From Kineosporia sp. NBRC 101731 (GTDB lineage Bacteria; Actinomycetota; Actinomycetes; Actinomycetales; Kineosporiaceae), in contig NZ_BSTC01000001.1 in NCBI RefSeq assembly GCF_030269305.1, positions 819,467 through 883,466 on the forward strand: a stretch of 64,000 nucleotides of DNA, written 5' to 3'. The notes under the pieces are model-generated. The model was not told the origin of the DNA. It worked only from the letters and a program-made list of their open reading frames with translations, and did not search any database. Below, in pieces: positions 47,248-56,194 of this stretch (positions are counted from its first letter, which is position 1; every line of letters starts with the position of its first letter). Made by a program: the position numbers and the translations under genes.

Positions 47248-50049
47248 TCATCCTCCGATCAGGGACGCCATGGCGTTCGTGCTCTCGGGGTGGGTTTCCC
47301 TGAGCTTCTTGGCCAGTCCGATAGCGGCCGATGCCGGTTCCGGGGCATCTGCCGCCGGGGTTGCCGACCACTCGCCAGGCCGTCCCAGGAGGGCGGCTAC
47401 TCCGAGTGCTGTGAAGGGATGGGCGTCGAGCAGTCGACGGGCTGCCGAGGCAACCGGTGCCGGCTGTTGCGTGAGCACGGTGGTCTTCTGGGCCGAGCGG
47501 TTCCACGGCGCTGTCCAGGTGTCGAGCTCAGACAGTGTGCCGGGGAAGGTACGGCCTGCCTCGCGGGTCAGCACCGGCACCAGCTCCGGCGAGTCTTGCT
47601 TCAGCGTGGTGATCAGCGTCGGCAGCCAGGGCAGGAGCACCGGATCGGGGAGGCGAGCGAAAGCCTTGGAGAGGGTCTCGACGACGAACGGGGCCAGCCT
47701 CGGCACCGGCTCCAGAGCATGCACGAAACCGCTGACGTACTGCGGGAAACTGGGCACCACGAGCGGGTTGGCCAGCAACTCGTCACAGTGGCGACGTAGG
47801 TCGCCCACGGCCAGGTCGCCCAGCTGGTGGCGGGCCGCCCAGAACAGCGCCGTCTTCGCCGGGCCGTGCGGAACGGACTGCTGCACGGCCAGCTCCAGCT
47901 GCGTGCGCTCGCAGCCGAGACTCAGGGCCAGTCCTTCCATGCTGAACAGGAAGCCCAGCATCGCGGCGACCTGCCGCACCCCGGTCTCCTCGTCAGCGAA
48001 CGACATGGGCAGCAACGTGCAGTAGTGCGCGTATCCGGCCTTGACGAACTGCTCGCACCATCCCGGCAGGGATCCGCCGGGATGGGCAGGGCTCTCGAAG
48101 TAGGCGATCAGGCGGCGGATGCGGGCCAGGACCAGCGGGGCATCGTCCACGGTGCGTTCGGCTGCCAGCAGCTCGACCGCCCGGATACCGAGCTCGTCAC
48201 TGAGCCGAGGGCTGTCCAGCAGCCGCAGGGAGTCTTCCACCGCGTCAAGTGCGTCGGCCGAGGTGGCCTTCGGGTCTCGCACGGCGCGGCGCAGTCGCTG
48301 CTCCAGCACCTGCTCGACCGTGACCCCCTCGTAGCCGAGCTCGATCAGGGTGCGCTGGTGGCGGCCCAGATCTAGATCCCAGCTCTCCTGCACGGACTTC
48401 TCGCCGAGCCGCCGTGACCCCATCACCGTGCGCACCGCGTGGCCCGGCAATAGGTATTGCAACCGCCACAGCAACCGGGAGCAACCCGCCAGCTCCGGGT
48501 TCGCCACCAGGTCGATCAGGGCCCGGCGGATCTTCCGGGCCTGGAGGTCGAGCCCCAGCGGATCCAGACGGTCGTGAACGTCTTTGGCCAGCGGAGGCAG
48601 CGCCTCGTAGCCGACCTGACCGACCTTGTCGCCGCCGAGCAGGATCTCGCAGAGTCGGCGGACGTCGCGGCGGCCGGGCACCACGTCCTTCTCGATGCAG
48701 GTGACCGCGGCGTCCTGGAAGTCGTACGGGGTGGGCCGAGCCCGGCCCCGCATACTCGCCAACAGCACCGATGTCTCGTAGACGGCGATGGCGTCGGCCG
48801 TGCTCGCCAGATATCCGTTACGCCGGGCCAGGCGGACCAGATCGACGCACCAACCGCGCAACTCCTCGTCATCGAGCCCACCGAGCGCCGCGGGAGCGGC
48901 CAGATAGTCGGTGAGCCGGTCGGTGGCCGGTTCCTGAGCCACCGCCGGGGGCAGAGCCTTCGTGGCCCGGCGGCGTGTGCCCTTCTGCCCCTGAAGGCGG
49001 AATGGCTTCAGGCCTGACCGGTTCAGGCCTTTCTCCCAGGTGGCCGCCGCGATGGACACCGAGCCCGGGGCCAGGCCGAACTGCGCCTCGATGGCCGAGT
49101 GGCTGGACGGGATGAGGCCGTACAGCCAGGTGGTGCCGGAGCGTGGCGTGATCTTCAGATCGGGTGTGCCCGGCTGCGACCCGGCCTCCGCCACCCGGCT
49201 GACCGCGTGGAAGGCCCCGCACACGTACAGGCAGTCTTCCCGCTCGACCCCGGACTGCGCCAGATGGGAGCGGATGCGGGTCCACATGAACCGCTCGCGT
49301 TCCTCGTCGGACTCCAGCCGCCGGGTACCGGCCGGGGTCAGCCGCCGGAACAGGCTGCCGACCAGCGTCATCACCTGGCGGTAGGTGTCGTGGTCGGCAC
49401 CCACCAAGGGCTGCTCCACGTACTGGTCCCACCACTCCGACCAGTGCCGGACCCGGCCGTGATGCAGCAGGTGCTGCTCCAGTTCGGCGAACCGGGGCCG
49501 TAGATCGCCGATCTCGACGCCGACGGCGTCACCGTGCAGATCGTCTTCCGGTTCTTCCCGCTCTTCCTCAGCCGGTTCGTCGGGCGCCCACTGGAAGACG
49601 TGGTCTGCCGACCGGTCGACCAGAACCAGCTCTACACCGGGCGTCTCGAGGGCGTAGGCAATCGCCTGGTACTCGGCCGAGGCTTCCGTGACCGGTGCGA
49701 CCACGCTGAGCGGGCCCCACGTCGCGGGGAAACCTTCCAGCTCGGACGCGAACGCCTGCAAGGCCACGGGCAGTCGGCAATTGCGCAGCTCGGTCAGCAG
49801 CGGTTGGAGGTCTTCACACAGCTCCAGGTAGATCACCTTCGGCTGCTTCTCCCGCAGCCGACGACCCATCGCCAGCGCCGAGGCCGGCGAGTGGTGGCAG
49901 ACCGGGAAGATCTCCAGTGGTTCGGCCAGGGAGTGGTCCACATCGTCTACCAGGCCGGCCAGGATCTCGGGCAGCGCGGCCGGACCGTCGGTGAAGGTGG
50001 AGGCAGCGTCGAGGAGCTGCTGCCGAAGGGGCTCGAAGACCTGGCTCAC
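47248..50049 (-). CDS. DUF5682 family protein of MoxR/VWA cluster
   Basis: A 933-residue protein. Near the N terminus EIFPVCHHSPASALAMGRRL and KVIYLELCEDLQPLLTEL match the HHxP(G/A)SA / LIEGP-type start of DUF5682 proteins, which resemble TraB/ChaN-like folds. The rest is helical and unassigned. It is the last gene of the five-gene minus-strand operon; GTG 50049 overlaps the MoxR stop by four bases. The homologous E. coli yehLMPQ set pairs a MoxR ATPase, a VWA protein, a SWIM protein and one such large protein (recalled). Its precise function is unknown. Confidence 0.85.
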   Translation of the reverse strand: MSQVFEPLRQQLLDAASTFTDGPAALPEILAGLVDDVDHSLAEPLEIFPVCHHSPASALAMGRRLREKQPKVIYLELCEDLQPLLTELRNCRLPVALQAFASELEGFPATWGPLSVVAPVTEASAEYQAIAYALETPGVELVLVDRSADHVFQWAPDEPAEEEREEPEDDLHGDAVGVEIGDLRPRFAELEQHLLHHGRVRHWSEWWDQYVEQPLVGADHDTYRQVMTLVGSLFRRLTPAGTRRLESDEERERFMWTRIRSHLAQSGVEREDCLYVCGAFHAVSRVAEAGSQPGTPDLKITPRSGTTWLYGLIPSSHSAIEAQFGLAPGSVSIAAATWEKGLNRSGLKPFRLQGQKGTRRRATKALPPAVAQEPATDRLTDYLAAPAALGGLDDEELRGWCVDLVRLARRNGYLASTADAIAVYETSVLLASMRGRARPTPYDFQDAAVTCIEKDVVPGRRDVRRLCEILLGGDKVGQVGYEALPPLAKDVHDRLDPLGLDLQARKIRRALIDLVANPELAGCSRLLWRLQYLLPGHAVRTVMGSRRLGEKSVQESWDLDLGRHQRTLIELGYEGVTVEQVLEQRLRRAVRDPKATSADALDAVEDSLRLLDSPRLSDELGIRAVELLAAERTVDDAPLVLARIRRLIAYFESPAHPGGSLPGWCEQFVKAGYAHYCTLLPMSFADEETGVRQVAAMLGFLFSMEGLALSLGCERTQLELAVQQSVPHGPAKTALFWAARHQLGDLAVGDLRRHCDELLANPLVVPSFPQYVSGFVHALEPVPRLAPFVVETLSKAFARLPDPVLLPWLPTLITTLKQDSPELVPVLTREAGRTFPGTLSELDTWTAPWNRSAQKTTVLTQQPAPVASAARRLLDAHPFTALGVAALLGRPGEWSATPAADAPEPASAAIGLAKKLRETHPESTNAMASLIGG

Positions 50050-51158
50050 GACAGCACCGAGATTGCCTGGCGGCCACCCTCGAGGAAGCCGGTCCATTCG
50101 CCGCCCTCGTTCTGGCTGCGGGGCTCGATCACGCCGTGCCAGTAGGTGCTGAGGATGGCCAGGTCTTCGGGGCTACGGCGAGCGAGCGACCCGACCAGCG
50201 AACTGGCCAGTGTCTGCGAGGTGAGCTCACGCTCCCCGAAGAAGGTGCTGTGCAGCACGGCATCCTCGAGCACACCGATCTGCTCGGCCGTGGACAGCGC
50301 CGATTCGAGCTTCTCGTCGTCACTGGTCGCCGCGGCCGACGCGGTGCGTAGATCGGCGAAGCTCTGCAGCAGCACGTCGAGCAACGTGGGCGGGACCTCC
50401 AGGTCGATCGCGTGCCGCCGCAGCAGCTCCTCGGTGCGGAACCGGACGATCTCCGCCTCGCTCTTCTTGTTCGTGACCACCGGGATACGGACGAAGTTGA
50501 AGCGGCGCTTGAGGGCCGACGACAGGTCGTTCACACCCCGGTCGCGACTGTTGGCCGTGGCGATCACGGAGAAGCCGGGCTTGGCGAAGACGATGTTGTT
50601 GTCGTCGAGCTCGGGGATGGACACGTACTTCTCGGAAAGGATCGAGATCAGTGCGTCTTGCACGTCGCTCGTGGACCGGGTGAGCTCCTCGAAGCGGCCG
50701 ATCACGCCACCCTCCATGGCGGTCATGATCGGCGAGGGGATCATCGAGTCACGCGACTGGCCCTTCGCGATGACCATCGAGACGTTCCACGAGTACTTGA
50801 TGTGGTCTTCGGTGGTGCCGGCGGTGCCCTGTACGACCAGCGTGGAGTTACGGCTGATCGCGGCGGCCAGAAGCTCGGCCAGCCAGCTCTTGCCCGTACC
50901 CGGATCGCCGATCAGCAGCAGACCCCGGTCGGAGGCCAGCGTGACGATCGCCCGCTCGACGATGCTGCGGTCACCGAACCACTTCTGGGTGATCTCCCGG
51001 TCGAGACCGTCGGCCGGCTCCGAGCCGAGTACGAACGTGCGCACCATCTTCGGGCTCAGACGCCACGAGAACGGCTTCGACCCGGTGTCGACCGACTCCA
51101 GCCAGTCGAGCTCCTCGGCGTACTTGACCTCGGCGGGGGCGCGCAGGATGTCACTCAT
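50046..51158 (-). CDS. MoxR-type AAA+ ATPase
   Basis: A 370-residue AAA+ ATPase of the MoxR/YehL type. LLLIGDPGTGKSWLAELLAA gives Walker A (84-91); GRFEELTRSTSDVQDALISILSEK holds Walker B region; VIATANSRDRGVNDLSSALKRRF is the sensor-1 and Arg-finger part. MoxR proteins remodel partners holding VWA domains. ATG 51158 follows GGAG by six bases. Between VWA and DUF5682 genes in the operon; a 46-base gap separates it from the VWA stop. Confidence 0.92.
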   Translation of the reverse strand: MSDILRAPAEVKYAEELDWLESVDTGSKPFSWRLSPKMVRTFVLGSEPADGLDREITQKWFGDRSIVERAIVTLASDRGLLLIGDPGTGKSWLAELLAAAISRNSTLVVQGTAGTTEDHIKYSWNVSMVIAKGQSRDSMIPSPIMTAMEGGVIGRFEELTRSTSDVQDALISILSEKYVSIPELDDNNIVFAKPGFSVIATANSRDRGVNDLSSALKRRFNFVRIPVVTNKKSEAEIVRFRTEELLRRHAIDLEVPPTLLDVLLQSFADLRTASAAATSDDEKLESALSTAEQIGVLEDAVLHSTFFGERELTSQTLASSLVGSLARRSPEDLAILSTYWHGVIEPRSQNEGGEWTGFLEGGRQAISVLS

Positions 51159-51204
51159 GGGAAACTCCAAGTCAGATAAGTATTTTAGGAACAGTGAACG
51201 AGGA

Positions 51205-52743
51205 TCAGCTCAGGAAGTTCTTCAGCTCGGTCACCAGCTTGCGCACATGGCCGGAGAGCACCGGCGTGCCCTGATCTTTGAACCGCTGACGGAACCAGGG
51301 ATTCACGCTCTGCTGGCCACCACTGGAGACCGACCCGACCGGGATCAGCTTCACCCCCGACTTGTGCAGCGCCTCCAGCCCGGTGAAGACCTCCTTCTCC
51401 TGCCACTCGTAGAAGTCGGAGATCCAGACCACGACGGTGTTGCGGGCGTCAGCGATCTTCGGGCGGGTCAGTTCCAGCGCGGCCCGTCCGTCCGTGCCGC
51501 CGCCGAGCTGGGTGCGCAGCAGCACCTCGAACGGGTCGTGCACCCACGGTGTGAGGTCGAGGGCCCGCGTGTCGTAGGCGACCAGGTGCACATCGACCTT
51601 CGGCAGCCCGGTGAAGATCGAGGCCAGGATGGTGCAGTTGACCATCGCGTCGACCATCGACCCGGACTGGTCGACCACCACGATCAGCCGGGCCGGCTCG
51701 ATGCGCTTGGCCGTCTGCCGGTAGAACAGCTTGTCGACGTAGAGCTTCTCGTCGTCGGGGTTCCAGTTCGGCAGGTTCTTCCAGATCGTGCGGTTCAGAT
51801 CGAGGTTGCGGAAGACCCGCTTCGGCGGCACCGAGCGGTCGATCTTTCCGGTACTCGCCTGTGCCACCTGGGTCTTCAGCACCTCGGCCACCTGGTCGAC
51901 GAACTGCCGGATCAGGGCCTTGGCGTTGGCCAGCGCCACGCCGTCGAGGTTGTCCTTGTCGCGCAGCAACTGCTCGATCAGCGACATGCTCGGCGTGAGC
52001 TGCTGGGCCAGGCGACTGTCGGCCAGCACCTCGCGCAGGTGCATGCGGCGCACCAGATCGCCCTCGATGTTCGCGAGCACCGGAGCCAGCTTGTCCAGCT
52101 GACCCGGAGCCGTGCCGAAGCCGTTGCCGGCGTGATTGCCGGCGCCCGGTCCCGCCCCATGGCCGCGACCCTTGCCCTTACCCCGCAACCCACCCGGCTC
52201 GAGCCCGCAGGCCCGCTCGAACCACCCCGCGTCGGCCTGCCACCGGGACAACTGCCCGGCCGTGACCTCACCGTTCCCGGTCGCGAACACGTTGAGCAGC
52301 AACTTCGAGACCAGCGCGGCCCGGCGCACCTCGTCACTTCGCCCCGGGGGAGGAGATGTAGAGGTGGCGGTGGAATTTGCATCAGATGTGCTGGGGTTGC
52401 CGGCGGCAGGGGCGGCAGGGGCGGCAGGGGCGGCAGGGGCGGCAGGGGCGGCAGGGGCGGCAGGATCGACGCCGATCACCCTGTCTTCGCCGGTATCGGC
52501 CGGGCCCGGTGTCAGCAACCCGTCGAAATCGGCGGCCAGGTCAGGAAACCGCTGCACCAGGCTGTCGACCGAGATGGCCGGGTCGAGCACGGCGGCCGGC
52601 AGGCCGAGTTCATCGACGACCGCGAAGCTCGCGGTCTCCAGGGATCGCTGCTCCTCAGGATCGAAAAGCCTGGCCAGAAGGCGCCAGTAGAGCACCTGGC
52701 GCCGGTTCTCGGCGGCTGGGTCGAGGGCTTGGGGGTCGGTCAT
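51205..52743 (-). CDS. VWA domain protein of MoxR cluster
   Basis: A 512-residue protein. The C-terminal VWA domain starts RLIVVVDQSGSMVDAM (MIDAS DxSxS, about residues 352-367) and includes LGGGTDGRAALE with the MIDAS Thr. The middle is helical. Residues ~91-113 are a Pro-Ala-Ala run encoded by 9-bp tandem repeats. VWA proteins are MoxR partners, the metal site binding acidic ligands. ATG 52743 overlaps the previous gene's TGA (ATGA). Confidence 0.9.
   Translation of the reverse strand: MTDPQALDPAAENRRQVLYWRLLARLFDPEEQRSLETASFAVVDELGLPAAVLDPAISVDSLVQRFPDLAADFDGLLTPGPADTGEDRVIGVDPAAPAAPAAPAAPAAPAAPAAGNPSTSDANSTATSTSPPPGRSDEVRRAALVSKLLLNVFATGNGEVTAGQLSRWQADAGWFERACGLEPGGLRGKGKGRGHGAGPGAGNHAGNGFGTAPGQLDKLAPVLANIEGDLVRRMHLREVLADSRLAQQLTPSMSLIEQLLRDKDNLDGVALANAKALIRQFVDQVAEVLKTQVAQASTGKIDRSVPPKRVFRNLDLNRTIWKNLPNWNPDDEKLYVDKLFYRQTAKRIEPARLIVVVDQSGSMVDAMVNCTILASIFTGLPKVDVHLVAYDTRALDLTPWVHDPFEVLLRTQLGGGTDGRAALELTRPKIADARNTVVVWISDFYEWQEKEVFTGLEALHKSGVKLIPVGSVSSGGQQSVNPWFRQRFKDQGTPVLSGHVRKLVTELKNFLS
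52402..52472 (-). repeat. 9-bp tandem repeat in VWA gene
   Basis: GGGGCGGCA is repeated about seven times without interruption (plus-strand reading), coding a Pro-Ala-Ala run. As the unit is a multiple of three, copy-number change lengthens the linker without a frameshift. Confidence 0.88.
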
Positions 52744-54080
52744 TTCCGCAGCAGCCTTCCCGCTCGCTCCCGCAGCACCTCGACCGCGACCCCGGCAGCG
52801 GCCTCGGCCTTGGCAGCCTTGGCCTCGGTCGGGCCGAGCGCCCAGTCGCCGGTATGCACCGCCACGGCCTTCTTGCGCACCGTGGCCTGCACCGCGAGCG
52901 GACGCAGGAACCAGCGCCCGGCGTCCCATCGCAGCAGCCCGATGCAGGCGGACGATGACGAGACCAGTGCGGGGGTCAGTGGGCCGGCGGAGGGCAGGGG
53001 ATCGATGCCGACGACGGCACCGCCCAGGTCCAGATTCTCGCCTGACAGCGAGTAGCCCTCCAGAAGGACGGGTTCGGAGATCGCTGCCGGATGCCGGTCG
53101 AGCGGAGCCGGCGATGACCCGACGGCACCGCTGAGCTGGACCCGGGCCGTCGTGAACGGATCCGCAGCCTCGCCGGCAGCGGTGAGGGACTCGTCCCACA
53201 GCAGGTCGCCGGAGGCGGTCACCCGCATGCCGTCGACCTCGACGGACTGATGCCCGGCGAGCGCCCCCAGCAGCACGGGCACGCCCGTGAACATGCGCCA
53301 GACCGACGGCCCGGTGATGGTGTCGACCTTGGCCGCGGTCACGGTGGCACGCACGACGCGCACCGTCGCGCCGGCCTCGAGCAGACCGTGCACCTGAACC
53401 TGGACGGCGGTCGGATGTTCGCGAAGATCCGCCCCCAGCGGCAGGAACCGGCCCTTCACCGGTTCGGCCGGAGCCTCGGCGTGGGACATGGTCAGAGCCC
53501 GGCTCCACAGGTCGGCCCAGCGCCGGGCCGGCACCTGACTGAGCGTGGCCACCGGAGCTCCTGCCATCAGCTCGGCCGCGAGGCCGTCGACCAGCACGGC
53601 CAGCCGCCGTTGCCGGGGGTCTTCGAGAAGGCCGGGCACGGCCCGGGCCCCGGAGGCCGCGATCTCGTGGTCCACCCCGCGCCAGCCGGTGATGGCCAGT
53701 TCCCGCAGCCAGGAACGGATTCCCGGGGGAACCGAAACCTCGGCCGCAGCGACCGGGAAAGGTGCGCAGACGCGTCCAAAAGCAGTATCCAGACCCGACC
53801 GCAACGCATCGTGCACCGACCCCAGCAACGCCACCCGCGCCCCGGCCAGGGCCAGCAGGTGATCGTCGGTGACGGAACCGGCCGCGATCTTGCCCACCGA
53901 CTCGGCGACCGGTTCGGCGAGGGGCGAACCAGCAAACACCGCAGCAATATTCGTCAGTGACTGAAGATGTGTCTCGTCGGGGCGGCCCAGGCCGTGCACC
54001 AGTGCGTCGTCCAGCCCGTCGACCAGTGCCAGCGCCTCGGGGAGCCCTTCGGGTGTGTCGGACAGAGCCTCGCTGAGCAT
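52740..54080 (-). CDS. Uncharacterised protein of MoxR/VWA/SWIM cluster
   Basis: A 446-residue soluble protein, largely helical in the first half (many Leu/Ala), with an RWADLWSRALTM stretch near residue 185 and a beta-rich second half (VRATVTAAKVDT, LLRWDAGRWFLRPLAVQ). No signature known to me. ATG 54080 shares one base with the SWIM stop, and its own stop overlaps the VWA start, so it is a full member of the operon. It may correspond to the part of longer SWIM-family proteins beyond the zinc motif, by inference. Confidence 0.72.
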   Translation of the reverse strand: MLSEALSDTPEGLPEALALVDGLDDALVHGLGRPDETHLQSLTNIAAVFAGSPLAEPVAESVGKIAAGSVTDDHLLALAGARVALLGSVHDALRSGLDTAFGRVCAPFPVAAAEVSVPPGIRSWLRELAITGWRGVDHEIAASGARAVPGLLEDPRQRRLAVLVDGLAAELMAGAPVATLSQVPARRWADLWSRALTMSHAEAPAEPVKGRFLPLGADLREHPTAVQVQVHGLLEAGATVRVVRATVTAAKVDTITGPSVWRMFTGVPVLLGALAGHQSVEVDGMRVTASGDLLWDESLTAAGEAADPFTTARVQLSGAVGSSPAPLDRHPAAISEPVLLEGYSLSGENLDLGGAVVGIDPLPSAGPLTPALVSSSSACIGLLRWDAGRWFLRPLAVQATVRKKAVAVHTGDWALGPTEAKAAKAEAAAGVAVEVLRERAGRLLRK

Positions 54081-54589
54081 CACTTCGGCACCGGCCCGGC
54101 CGGGAACCACTGCATCTCGGGCAGCGGCTCGGTACTGACGGGGATTTCCAGATAAGCGAGGTGCCGCAGGAAACTGCTGAACACCTCGGCCGCTCGACTG
54201 GGCGCGCTGGTCGGGTGCAGGCCGCTGAACAGGCTTTCTCCCTCGGCAATTTCGATGGTGAGGTACCGGGCCACCCGGGCCGTGCCGAACTGTTTCTCGG
54301 CCTCGGCCAGCAGACCCTGGATGTGCTTGCAGGCGTAGCTACCGCTCAGCCCGCCGCACGGACGGTTGTTGTTGGTGGAGCAGCTCAGACCGTGATCGCC
54401 GGACGAGACGGACGAGACGTAGACCCGCTCGATGTCGGACCCGCTGGAGACAACCCCCTGCAACCTGCCCTCGGACAGCTCGAGGAACGGCACCTTGGCC
54501 AGCTTGCGTGGATTGACCGGCGGCACCTGCGGTGACGTGCTGCTGCGTACCGGCCCGGCTTCGTCTCTGTCCACAACCCCTGCGTCCAC
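54080..54589 (-). CDS. SWIM zinc-finger family protein, short
   Basis: A 169-residue protein with GLSCSTNNNRPCGGLSGSYACKHI (about 70-93), a SWIM-type C-x-n-C-x-n-C-x-H zinc motif. SWIM domains bind nucleic acid or protein. It is shorter than the multi-hundred-residue SWIM proteins of such clusters. GTG 54589 is used, in a region with a 15-base duplication (GCAGGGGTTGTGGAC) just upstream; the start is uncertain. First gene of the five-gene operon, divergent from the sigma gene at 54762. Confidence 0.75.
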   Translation of the reverse strand: MDAGVVDRDEAGPVRSSTSPQVPPVNPRKLAKVPFLELSEGRLQGVVSSGSDIERVYVSSVSSGDHGLSCSTNNNRPCGGLSGSYACKHIQGLLAEAEKQFGTARVARYLTIEIAEGESLFSGLHPTSAPSRAAEVFSSFLRHLAYLEIPVSTEPLPEMQWFPAGPVPK

Positions 54590-54724
54590 AACCCCTGCCT
54601 TCCGTGGCCCGGCCCCTCCGGGTGATCAAATTTCTAGCGGAGCCCACCGACAAAATGGATGAAGCGCAGGTGGGAGTCCTGATCCCGATATTCGGTGGCC
54701 GAGCGACCGGCCTGGAGGGAACTA

Positions 54725-54739
54725 TGGATCGCCGATCCA
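54725..54739. promoter_or_regulatory. 15-bp palindrome upstream of second sigma gene
   Basis: TGGATCGCCGATCCA is a perfect palindrome about 23 bases before the sigma start and next to the operon head on the other strand. GGAAC six bases upstream resembles an ECF -35 element. A regulator site is likely; the binder is unknown. Confidence 0.5.
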
Positions 54740-54761
54740 ACGGCGCCTTCGGTGAGGGTGG

Positions 54762-55367
54762 GTGTCCTACCAAAATCCGTCGGAAACAAATCGTCCTGTG
54801 CAGACATGTAGTCGTGTGAGTGATAGCCACGAGTGGTTCCGAGACGTCTACCTGCAGACGTACGCCGACCTGGTGAGGTTCGTGGTCAGGCGAATACATC
54901 CGCCCGACCGCGCGGAGGACGTGGTCGCCGAGGCCTTCGTGATCGCCTGGCAGCGACTTGGGGACCTGCCGCAGGAACTGGATGAGGCGCGGGCCTGGCT
55001 CTTCGGCATCACCCGGCGGTTACTCCTGGCCGAGTACCGGGCGCAGAGCCGGGGGCAGTCGTTGTCGGTGCGGATTGCGGAGAACAGCACGACGACCACT
55101 GCCCACGACGATCTGGTCGCGACCTCCGTGGACCTGATCCGGGCGTGGCAGAAGTTGGCCGCGGTGCATCAGGAGGCCCTGAGCCTCAGAGTCTGGGAGG
55201 GACTGAGTGCCCAACAGGCTGCTGGCGTGCTGAGCATCTCGCCAGTGGCCTTCCGGATCCGGCTGAGTCGTGCTCGCCGTGCCCTGAAGGTTCATCTCCG
55301 GTCGCTGCCCGAGCCTGTTGATCGCTCTGCAAACCCTTTTCCCGTTAAGGAAGGACGCCTGTCATGA
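54762..55367 (+). CDS. ECF-type RNA polymerase sigma factor
   Basis: A 201-residue ECF sigma factor. Region 2: YADLVRFVVRRIHPPDRAEDVVAEAFVIAW; region 4: HQEALSLRVWEGLSAQQAAGVLSISPVAFRIRLSRARRAL. GTG 54762 is used; GTG 54816 (beginning VSDSHEWF) would give a more standard length of 183. Its stop overlaps the next gene's ATG (ATGA), so it is coupled to a membrane protein. It is divergent from the SWIM/MoxR operon. Confidence 0.88.
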   Translation: MSYQNPSETNRPVQTCSRVSDSHEWFRDVYLQTYADLVRFVVRRIHPPDRAEDVVAEAFVIAWQRLGDLPQELDEARAWLFGITRRLLLAEYRAQSRGQSLSVRIAENSTTTTAHDDLVATSVDLIRAWQKLAAVHQEALSLRVWEGLSAQQAAGVLSISPVAFRIRLSRARRALKVHLRSLPEPVDRSANPFPVKEGRLS

Positions 55368-56164
55368 ACCTTGAGAGGACGCTTCGCCAGCATGATGCCG
55401 CCGCCGACGTCACCGACGATCTGATTGCTTCGCCGCGGGCTGCCGCCACCTTGTTCCGGGTGACTCAAGAGGTCCCGGGTACTGCCGGGATATTGCCGAA
55501 ACGGCGCCATAGAATTCGTTATTCGATGGCAGTTGTCATCGCGGCAGTGGGTGTGGTGGTGGCTCCGGTGCTGGGGGGCGGGAATGCGGCGTTCGCCGAG
55601 TGGACAACGAAGGCCCGTGCCGCCACACCGGCGGAGGCCCGGCAGTGGGGTACCTACTGTCAGGGGATGGTGGGCGATGCCCTGGACGGTATTCGGCGTG
55701 TCTACTCGCCGCAGGTGGTGGAGATGAGGGGAAAGCTGGCGCTGGCCTATCTGGAAGCCCCGGACGGGTATGAGTCGCTCTGCGTGACAGAGACCGAACC
55801 CAGTGGCCCAGGTGGAAGTTTCACGGGCCAATCGTTGACGGGAAAGCTTTCGGCAGTGCCGGTGGCCGATGGGTTGGCCACCAATAGTGTGTTGGACGTA
55901 CAGCTTCAGGGGGGCACCCTGTACGCGGTGGCCGGGAAAATGGGGGACGACGTGGTCAGCGTGACTTTCGATGCTGGCGGCGTCGATGCGGAGGCTACTG
56001 TCCAGAACGGTTACTTCGTTGCCTGGTGGCCTGAGCGGAAGCCTGCCAGTCTGCTGGAGCGGGCGACACGGAACGGCCCGCCCAACCCGGATGTGAAGAT
56101 CACGCTCAAGGACGGGACCAGTCGGGTCCGACCTATCCAGGACTTCGACATCTCACCCATGTAG
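55364..56164 (+). CDS. Membrane protein coupled to ECF sigma factor
   Basis: A 266-residue protein. Residues ~1-50 are cytoplasmic and hydrophilic with a helix-rich AAATLFRVTQEV segment, 52-75 a membrane helix (VVIAAVGVVVAPVL), and the rest a beta-rich extracellular part with two Cys (GTYCQGM, ESLCVTE). It may be an anti-sigma factor or sensor; no zinc anti-sigma motif is visible. Overlap with the sigma stop shows coupling. It is not similar to the membrane protein at 45193 beyond layout. Confidence 0.78.
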   Translation: MNLERTLRQHDAAADVTDDLIASPRAAATLFRVTQEVPGTAGILPKRRHRIRYSMAVVIAAVGVVVAPVLGGGNAAFAEWTTKARAATPAEARQWGTYCQGMVGDALDGIRRVYSPQVVEMRGKLALAYLEAPDGYESLCVTETEPSGPGGSFTGQSLTGKLSAVPVADGLATNSVLDVQLQGGTLYAVAGKMGDDVVSVTFDAGGVDAEATVQNGYFVAWWPERKPASLLERATRNGPPNPDVKITLKDGTSRVRPIQDFDISPM

Positions 56165-56194
56165 GGCAGACAGTGTGGTGCGGCTCGGTCTGCG

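Noticed and set aside
52743-54249. Upstream extension of the VWA frame
   Set aside because: It overlaps the well-supported 446-residue gene and is Arg/Gly-rich out-of-frame sequence.
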